From Roseobacter sp. (lineage in GTDB: Bacteria; Pseudomonadota; Alphaproteobacteria; Rhodobacterales; Rhodobacteraceae): a stretch of 12,079 nt of DNA. Position numbers and translations under genes: made by a program. The notes under the pieces were generated by a model. The model was not told the DNA's origin, did no database searches, and worked only from the letters and a program-made list of their open reading frames with translations. Shown one piece after another: positions 1-4,340 of this stretch; position 1 is the stretch's first letter, and every line of letters starts with the position of its first letter. Location of the stretch: the NCBI GenBank assembly GCA_024636425.1, contig JAGXHB010000017.1, forward strand, positions 1-12,079. The letters are read 5' to 3'.

Positions 1-771
1 GCGCGTCCGACCCTGCCGGTGGGGCTGACGCTTGTGATCGACAACCAGATGCACGACCAGCCGGTGCTGCTGGACAGCGGGCTGGTGCAGGACGGGCTGC
101 TGAACCTGATCCTGAACGCCCGCGACGCCTGCGGCATGGCGGGGACCATCACCTTGCAGGCACGGCTGGTGCATGACACCTGGGTCGAATTCATACTGCG
201 CGATACCGGCCCCGGCTTTTCCCCTCTCGCACTGGAAAACGCGTTCACACCCTTCTTTACCACAAAAGGCGCTGAAGGGTCAGGGCTGGGGTTGCCGATG
301 GTGTATGACATGGTGAAATCGGCCGGTGGTGATCTGCGGGTCGCCAATACCGGAAGCGGCGCGCAGGTGACGATGCGCCTGCCCTACCGTCCGGCCGTGC
401 CTGCAACGACGGGGCTTGTGCTGCTGGTCGAAGATGCGGACGATCTGCGCGCGCTGGTGCGCGACATGCTGATGGACCTTGGCCATTCGGTGATTGAGGC
501 CGCCAGTGCGGACGAAGCGACTGCCCTTCTGGCCGATCTGCCCGACATTGCGCTGATCCTGTCGGACATCCAGCTCAAGGGGGATGCGACCGGCCTCGAT
601 CTGGCGAAACGGCTGGGGCCGGATGCGCCCCCGCTTGTTCTGATGACATCCCTGCCCGGCGATGATGCGTTGTTCATGCAGGCGCAGACGATGGCACCGG
701 TCCTGCGCAAACCCTTTGACGAGGCTGATCTGACAGCACTCATCGACCCCAAAGGAATGGCTGCGCAATGA
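1..771 (+). CDS. Hybrid sensor histidine kinase, C-terminal part (HATPase + receiver), 5' end outside window
   Basis: The frame is open from base 1, so the gene begins upstream; the GTG at 19 lies inside the ATPase domain and is not the real start. Numbering residues from base 1, the HATPase_c domain spans about 1-130: N-box LNLILNARDA with Asn39, G1 box DTGPGF (68-73), F box FTPFFTTK, and G2 box GSGLGL (93-98). A response-regulator receiver domain follows (about 138-250) with the acidic pair Glu144/Asp145, phospho-acceptor Asp189 (LSDIQ), Thr216 and Lys237 (RKPF). This arrangement is typical of hybrid kinases that phosphorylate their own receiver. The H-box and sensor/PAS region would be upstream and cannot be judged. 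The stop overlaps the next gene's ATG by 4 bp (ATGA), so the downstream regulator is probably its translationally coupled partner. The signal sensed is unknown. Confidence 0.93.
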   Translation, partial: ARPTLPVGLTLVIDNQMHDQPVLLDSGLVQDGLLNLILNARDACGMAGTITLQARLVHDTWVEFILRDTGPGFSPLALENAFTPFFTTKGAEGSGLGLPMVYDMVKSAGGDLRVANTGSGAQVTMRLPYRPAVPATTGLVLLVEDADDLRALVRDMLMDLGHSVIEAASADEATALLADLPDIALILSDIQLKGDATGLDLAKRLGPDAPPLVLMTSLPGDDALFMQAQTMAPVLRKPFDEADLTALIDPKGMAAQ

Positions 772-1469
772 CCCGCCCGCTTGTGACAATTCTGGACGAT
801 GAACCCGAAATCCGCACGCTGCTGTCCGATGTGCTGGAAGAAGCCGGTTTTGACACGCTCAGCTTCAGCCGCGCCCGCGCGTTCGAGGCGGCGCTTGCGA
901 CCCACACCCCAGATGTCTGTCTGGTCGATCTGTCACTGCCCGACACCGATGGCCTGACACTGGTGCACCGTCTTGCGCTGGAACAGGGTGCGATCGTCAT
1001 CATCATATCGGGGCGCGCACAGGTGCAGGACCGCGTGACCGGGCTGGAGCTGGGGGCAGACGATTACATCATCAAACCCTTCGATCCTGCCGAAGTCGTC
1101 GCCCGCATCCGCGCGCGGCTGCGCAGCGCCAAGCCTGCATCCCAATCGGGCACAACAGCCGCGTTCAACGGCTGGACAGCACATTTCGACCGCTATGCGC
1201 TGGAAGACGGGACCGGCACCGAAACTCCGTTTTCGCATGCCGAAGGCGAGGTGTTGCGCTTGTTCCTCGAAGCGCCGAAACGCCTGATCAGCCGTGCGCA
1301 AATGCAGTCGAGCCTTGGCGGCGTCGCCTCGGAAAGCTTTGACCGGGCGATGGACGTGCGCATTTCGCGGCTGCGCACAAAGCTGCGCGAAGACCCGAAA
1401 AACCCGCAACTGATCAAGACGATCTACGGTGCCGGCTATATCTTTCTGGGAGACGTCACTTGGATCTGA
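768..1469 (+). CDS. Two-component response regulator, OmpR/PhoB type (receiver + winged helix)
   Basis: This 233-residue protein has the usual length of the OmpR/PhoB family. The receiver domain (about 4-118) has the acidic pair Asp10/Asp11, phospho-acceptor Asp54 (LVDLSLPDTDG), Ser81 in the switch position and Lys103 (IIKPF). The C-terminal Trans_reg_C winged-helix domain (about 135-230) shows the recognition-helix signature with VRISRLRTKLR and the ending IYGAGYIF, so it should bind DNA. The start is ATG at 768 within the ATGA overlap with the kinase; AAAGGA at 751-756 is a rather distant Shine-Dalgarno. The cognate kinase is most likely the hybrid kinase just upstream. That kinase ends in its own receiver, so phosphate may reach this regulator either directly or by a branched route. 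Target genes cannot be read from the sequence; the acetyltransferase overlapping its 3' end is a co-transcribed candidate. Confidence 0.95.
   Translation: MTRPLVTILDDEPEIRTLLSDVLEEAGFDTLSFSRARAFEAALATHTPDVCLVDLSLPDTDGLTLVHRLALEQGAIVIIISGRAQVQDRVTGLELGADDYIIKPFDPAEVVARIRARLRSAKPASQSGTTAAFNGWTAHFDRYALEDGTGTETPFSHAEGEVLRLFLEAPKRLISRAQMQSSLGGVASESFDRAMDVRISRLRTKLREDPKNPQLIKTIYGAGYIFLGDVTWI
1448..1453 (+). promoter_or_regulatory. Ribosome binding site supporting a TTG start
   Basis: GGGAGA lies 6 nt before TTG at 1460, inside the 3' end of the response-regulator gene. It supports the TTG as the acetyltransferase start over the next in-frame ATG at 1523, which would remove the first strand and part of the first helix of the GNAT fold. 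Confidence 0.55.
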
Positions 1470-1930
1470 CCCCGAAGCGGCTTGGCCCGGATGACGCACC
1501 TCTTGCCGAGGTGCTGCTGCTGATGCGCGATTGCTTTGCCTATATGGAAGGCCGGATCGACCCGCCAAGCTCGCTTGGGCAGGTGACGCCCGCCAGTCTG
1601 CGCGAAACCGCCGCCAAGGACGAGGTATGGTGCATCGGCAGCCCGCCCATAGCCTGCATGATCCTGACCCAGCAACAATGCGTGCTTTATCTGGGCAAGG
1701 TATGCGTGGCCGCGTCACACCAGCGGCTTGGCCTTGCGCGGCACCTGATCACCCACGCCGAAAGCCGCGCGCGTGCGATGTCGCTGAACACCCTCGAGCT
1801 TCAGACAAGGGTGGAGCTTGAGGACAATCACGCAACGTTCAAGGCACTGGGCTTTGTCGAATATGCCCGCACCGCCCATCCGGGCTTTGACCGCCCTACC
1901 AGCATCACCTTGCGCAAAACGCTGGTCTAG
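1460..1930 (+). CDS. GNAT-family N-acetyltransferase
   Basis: The protein has 156 residues, the size of a single GNAT domain. Acetyl-CoA-binding motif A is visible as LYLGKVCVAASHQRLGLARH (77-96), with the Q/R-x-x-G-x-A pyrophosphate-binding loop at 88-93. Motif B follows with N123 and a short helix ending in LGF (130-132), the usual GNAT signature. The family transfers an acetyl group from acetyl-CoA to an amine of a small molecule, peptide or protein; the acceptor here cannot be told. The TTG start is chosen because it overlaps the response regulator by 10 bp, has GGGAGA at proper spacing, and gives a complete N-terminal strand and helix. The gene is therefore the third member of the kinase-regulator operon and is probably translationally coupled. 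Its stop TAG shares a CTAG palindrome with the stop of the opposing crotonase gene. Confidence 0.88.
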   Translation: MDLTPKRLGPDDAPLAEVLLLMRDCFAYMEGRIDPPSSLGQVTPASLRETAAKDEVWCIGSPPIACMILTQQQCVLYLGKVCVAASHQRLGLARHLITHAESRARAMSLNTLELQTRVELEDNHATFKALGFVEYARTAHPGFDRPTSITLRKTLV

Positions 1931-2685
1931 CCGCCGATCATTGCGCGCATCGCCGGCACGGTTTCGTCGTTGAACCAGCCGCTTTCGGGTGCATTTGCCC
2001 CTGCCGCTATCCCCGCTTCTATCAGGGCGATCACATCGCCCCTGATCTGCCGTTTGACCGAAGCATAGGTGCGCGGCGGGATCTGACCCAAAGTCGCAGC
2101 CTCTGCCAATGCGGTTTGCATCAGATCCTCGGGCGTGACGATACGGTCGACCATGCCGGAAGTCTTCGCGTCCTCTGCCGACATCGGCTGGCCCGTCAGC
2201 ATCAACCGGCGCAGATCATTCGGCGACAGTGTTGCGCGTGCGATCTCAAGCGGTCCAAGCGGGAAATCGGCACCCACCCGCACCTCCGCCAGCCCGAACG
2301 ACGCCGATGGCACCGCAATCCGGTAATCACTGGCGAGGACATAAAACAGCCCTCCGGCAATCGCGGCCCCGTTCACGGCGACCACCGTGGGTTTGGCGCA
2401 GGCAAAAAGCGCCAGAAACCCCTCGTTCAGCCCGCGCACGATGGCGTGCTGATCCGTCATGTCAAACCCCTGCGCCTGCTTGAGGTTCAGTCCGGCGGAA
2501 AACACCTTGAAGGGCGATGCGATGACGATGGCGCGCACGGCTTCTTCGGCCTCCAGCGCTTTGATGGTGTCTGCAAAGGCCAGCAATCCTTCCGCCGACA
2601 GCGCATTGACCGGCCCGTGGTTCAGCGTCAGGCAGACGACCCCGCCGGGATGGTCACTGCGGATCAGATCATTGTCATCGCTCAT
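1927..2685 (-). CDS. Enoyl-CoA hydratase/isomerase (crotonase) family protein, probably isomerase-like
   Basis: The protein has 252 residues, typical for a single crotonase domain. The CoA/oxyanion-hole region reads VFSAGLNLKQ (61-70), followed by the second oxyanion element AVNGAAIAGG (103-112) and ASDYRIA (118-124). The position of the first catalytic Glu of rat enoyl-CoA hydratase (Glu144) holds Phe114, while the second Glu (Glu164 in rat) is kept as Glu134 in GLAEVRVG. From family knowledge, one Glu at the latter position fits delta3-delta2-enoyl-CoA isomerases and other non-hydratase crotonases better than a hydratase; this is an inference. The start is Met at 2685, preceded by AAGGAG with a 9-nt spacer; the frame stays open to an ATG at 2742, but that 19-residue extension has no family resemblance. 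The gene stands alone between convergent and divergent neighbours. Confidence 0.9.
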   Translation of the reverse strand: MSDDNDLIRSDHPGGVVCLTLNHGPVNALSAEGLLAFADTIKALEAEEAVRAIVIASPFKVFSAGLNLKQAQGFDMTDQHAIVRGLNEGFLALFACAKPTVVAVNGAAIAGGLFYVLASDYRIAVPSASFGLAEVRVGADFPLGPLEIARATLSPNDLRRLMLTGQPMSAEDAKTSGMVDRIVTPEDLMQTALAEAATLGQIPPRTYASVKRQIRGDVIALIEAGIAAGANAPESGWFNDETVPAMRAMIGG

Positions 2686-2694
2686 CGCGGGCAT

Positions 2695-2700
2695 CTCCTT
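2695..2700 (-). promoter_or_regulatory. Ribosome binding site fixing the crotonase start
   Basis: On the minus strand AAGGAG sits 9 nt before the ATG at 2685. It directly abuts an in-frame ATG at 2694, which is too close to be used, and it lies downstream of the more distal ATG at 2742. It therefore selects 2685 as the start. Confidence 0.7.
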
Positions 2701-2773
2701 GTGTGGTAGCGGTAAGGTTTCATTCAATCGCGCCCGCGTCACCCGAAAACCGCAGCGGTCGACGAAAAAGCCG

Positions 2774-2803
2774 TTGCGCTGTCAGCCCCCGCCCCGCTAG
2801 ATT
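2774..2803 (+). promoter_or_regulatory. Possible sigma-70 promoter for the WGR gene
   Basis: TTGCGC (2774-2779) and TAGATT (2798-2803) are separated by 18 nt and resemble -35 and -10 hexamers. The expected transcription start, about 7 nt after the -10, falls on the A of the ATG at 2810. This would give a leaderless mRNA. It rests on hexamer similarity only. Confidence 0.3.
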
Positions 2804-2809
2804 CAGGGG

Positions 2810-3037
2810 ATGATCGAATGTCTTCTCTATCGCACCAACCGCACGCAGCGGCGCATCTTCTACCGCGTCGAGATCGCGATGAACCTTTTCAGCGAAGTGT
2901 CCGTGCTGCGCGAATGGGGCATCGCGGGCGGACGCCCGACTGCCGTGGTGCAAAGCTTTGCGAACCTGCGCGAGGCATCACAGGTCGCTGACCGGCACCG
3001 CAACCGCGCGGAACGCCGGGGCTATCTACGCGCCTGA
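2810..3037 (+). CDS. Small stand-alone WGR-domain protein
   Basis: This is a 75-residue protein consisting of one WGR domain. The fold signature is visible as an N-terminal strand LLYRTNRTQRRIFYRVEI (5-22), the strand around VSVLREWGIAGG (30-41) with the signature Trp36-Gly37, and a C-terminal helix with EASQVADRHRNRAERRGY (55-72). The third letter of the WGR motif is Ile38 instead of Arg. WGR domains are best known from eukaryotic PARPs, where they contact DNA ends, and from bacterial MolR-like proteins; short single-domain bacterial versions are widespread but lack a firm function. The C-terminal half is rich in Arg, consistent with nucleic-acid binding (inference). The ATG at 2810 has AGGGG directly abutting it, too close for a normal Shine-Dalgarno. 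The 3' end overlaps the opposing amidase gene by 12 bp. Confidence 0.85.
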   Translation: MIECLLYRTNRTQRRIFYRVEIAMNLFSEVSVLREWGIAGGRPTAVVQSFANLREASQVADRHRNRAERRGYLRA

Positions 3038-4231
3038 TCCAAGTGCTGCGACCGCCTTTGCCAAAACCTCCACGCCGGCAACCAGATCATCTTCGCGCGT
3101 GTCTTCTTCGAACGTATGGCTGAGCCCGCCGATCGAGGGCACGAACAGCATCGCCACCGGCAGATGGCGCGACACATTCGTCGCATCATGCAGCGCCCCT
3201 GACGGCATCTTGCGCCAGTTGCCCGGTGCCACCGCCTCCGCTCCGGCCTCGAGTGCCGCACACAGAGAGTTGTCCATCGTGACAGGCTCAAGCCCCAGCA
3301 TCGGCCCAAAGCTCAAGCTCATGCCTTGCGCCTCCGCCACTTCGGTCGCGGTTTCGCGAATGACGGTTTCCATCCGGGCCAGCCTGTCGGTCTGCCCGTC
3401 GCGCCATTGCATGGAAAAGACCGCCCGCCCCGGCACGATCGACGACGCATTGGGATGCAGCGACACATGTCCGATGGTCCAGACCGTCTGCGGCGTGACA
3501 ACATTGCGCAACCGGTCATTCAGCAAGGCGTTGAACGACGACACGGCCTGAAACGCATCCCTGCGCAGATGCATGGGCGTTGTTCCCGCGTGGTTCTGCT
3601 GGCCTTCAAACGTGATTTTCATATCGCGGATGCCGACAATCTCTGTGACGACACCGATCTGCTCGCCCGAGGTATCGAGGGTCGGACCCTGCTCGATATG
3701 CAGCTCGACAAAGCCGCTGAACTGGTCGGGCGACACGTCGCCCGTCACCATATGTGCAACCGCCTCACGTGCATCGCCAAGGGCTGCGCCAACATGATCT
3801 GTCAGCTTGTCCGCCTCCGCAAGGCTCAGATGACCGCCCCAGACAGCACTGCCTGTGGTCACGCCAAATCGCCCTTCTTCGTCCTGAAACGACACCACCG
3901 ATATAGCGGGCCCGCCTGCCGCGCGCGACGCCCGCGCCACTTCAAGGGCGGCAATGACCCCCAAGGCACCATCCAGCCAGCCGCCTTCGGGCTGGCTGTC
4001 CGAATGCGACCCCATCAGGATCGACGGTCCTTCTGCCAATCCGAAAAGATTGCCCATGGCGTCCATCTCGACCCGCAGGCCCGCCTCCTGCATCTTGCCC
4101 GCAAGCCACTTGCGCGCGTCGACATCTGCCGGACTGTAGGCAGGCCGCACCACACCCTTGCCCACGCCCGCAGCCCCAAAGCCGCGCAGCGTATGCAGGT
4201 CACTCAAGAACCGGTCTTCATCAATCTTCAC
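3026..4231 (-). CDS. Zn-dependent hydantoinase/carbamoylase-family amidase (N-carbamoyl-L-amino-acid hydrolase or allantoate amidohydrolase)
   Basis: This 401-residue protein has the normal length of the M20-type AllC/HyuC/beta-ureidopropionase family. The binuclear metal site is complete: His76 and Asp87 in GSHSDSQPEGGWLDG, the catalytic and ligand pair Glu118/Glu119 in FQDEEGRFG, His178 in ELHIEQG, and His372 in GGLSHTFEEDT. The lid/dimerisation domain between about 205 and 315 contains QQNHAGTTPM with His214, usually part of the substrate site. Members hydrolyse N-carbamoyl groups from L-amino acids, allantoate or ureido acids, releasing ammonia and CO2 in purine, pyrimidine or hydantoin breakdown; the exact substrate cannot be assigned. 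The start is GTG at 4231, with a purine-rich AAAGGGGCAG just upstream. It lies 109 bp downstream of the formate dehydrogenase gene on the same strand and could be co-transcribed. Its 3' end overlaps the WGR gene by 12 bp. Confidence 0.93.
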   Translation of the reverse strand: MKIDEDRFLSDLHTLRGFGAAGVGKGVVRPAYSPADVDARKWLAGKMQEAGLRVEMDAMGNLFGLAEGPSILMGSHSDSQPEGGWLDGALGVIAALEVARASRAAGGPAISVVSFQDEEGRFGVTTGSAVWGGHLSLAEADKLTDHVGAALGDAREAVAHMVTGDVSPDQFSGFVELHIEQGPTLDTSGEQIGVVTEIVGIRDMKITFEGQQNHAGTTPMHLRRDAFQAVSSFNALLNDRLRNVVTPQTVWTIGHVSLHPNASSIVPGRAVFSMQWRDGQTDRLARMETVIRETATEVAEAQGMSLSFGPMLGLEPVTMDNSLCAALEAGAEAVAPGNWRKMPSGALHDATNVSRHLPVAMLFVPSIGGLSHTFEEDTREDDLVAGVEVLAKAVAALGSGA

Positions 4232-4239
4232 GCTCTGCC

Positions 4240-4263
4240 CCTTTTTGTGGCTCTGAAATATCC
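4240..4263 (+). repeat. Copy A of an imperfect 24-bp intergenic motif
   Basis: This stretch, containing TGTGGCTCTGAAATATCC, matches 7227-7250 at 18 of 24 aligned positions, including TGGCT and AAATATCC. It lies 8 bp upstream of the amidase GTG (minus strand), so its complement overlaps the purine-rich ribosome binding region of that gene. It lies beside the 4270-4294 hairpin. Confidence 0.4.
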
Positions 4264-4269
4264 CAGAGA

Positions 4270-4294
4270 GCTTGAGGGACAGCGTCCTTCAAGC
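4270..4294. repeat. Intergenic inverted repeat (hairpin) between formate dehydrogenase and amidase genes
   Basis: The arms GCTTGAGGGAC (4270-4280) and GTCCTTCAAGC (4284-4294) form an 11-bp stem with a 3-nt loop. Read as plus-strand RNA, the only imperfection is one G:U pair; read in the direction of the flanking genes (minus) it is a C:A mismatch. No U-tract follows on the minus strand, so a rho-independent terminator is not clear. It may stabilise or process the mRNA between the two genes. Confidence 0.5.
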
Positions 4295-4310
4295 CTGAAA
4301 TAGATCGCTT

Positions 4311-4324
4311 GCGCCGCAAGGCGC
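4311..4324. repeat. Short GC-rich hairpin just downstream of the formate dehydrogenase stop
   Basis: GCGCC and GGCGC enclose the loop GCAA (plus-strand reading). It begins 16 bp beyond the TAG of the formate dehydrogenase gene. There is no run of T after it on the coding strand. It may act with the 4270-4294 hairpin to end or slow transcription of the large gene. A competing fold, CTTGC/GCAAG at 4308-4320, is also possible. Confidence 0.35.
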
Positions 4325-4340
4325 GCCGCAGGATCGGTCG

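Noticed and set aside
19..21. GTG at 19 as a true start of the kinase gene
   Set aside because: The frame is open to base 1 and the GTG falls inside the ATPase domain, so the gene begins upstream of the window.
933..1718. 261-codon minus-strand open frame over the response regulator and acetyltransferase
   Set aside because: It spans two well-defined genes on the plus strand and has no domain signature.
2686..2742. 19-residue N-terminal extension of the crotonase
   Set aside because: A clear AAGGAG lies within the extension and points to the ATG at 2685; the extension does not look like crotonase sequence.
3326..4303. 325-codon plus-strand open frame over the amidase gene
   Set aside because: The opposite strand carries a full M20-type metal site; this frame is its shadow and runs through the spacer hairpins.
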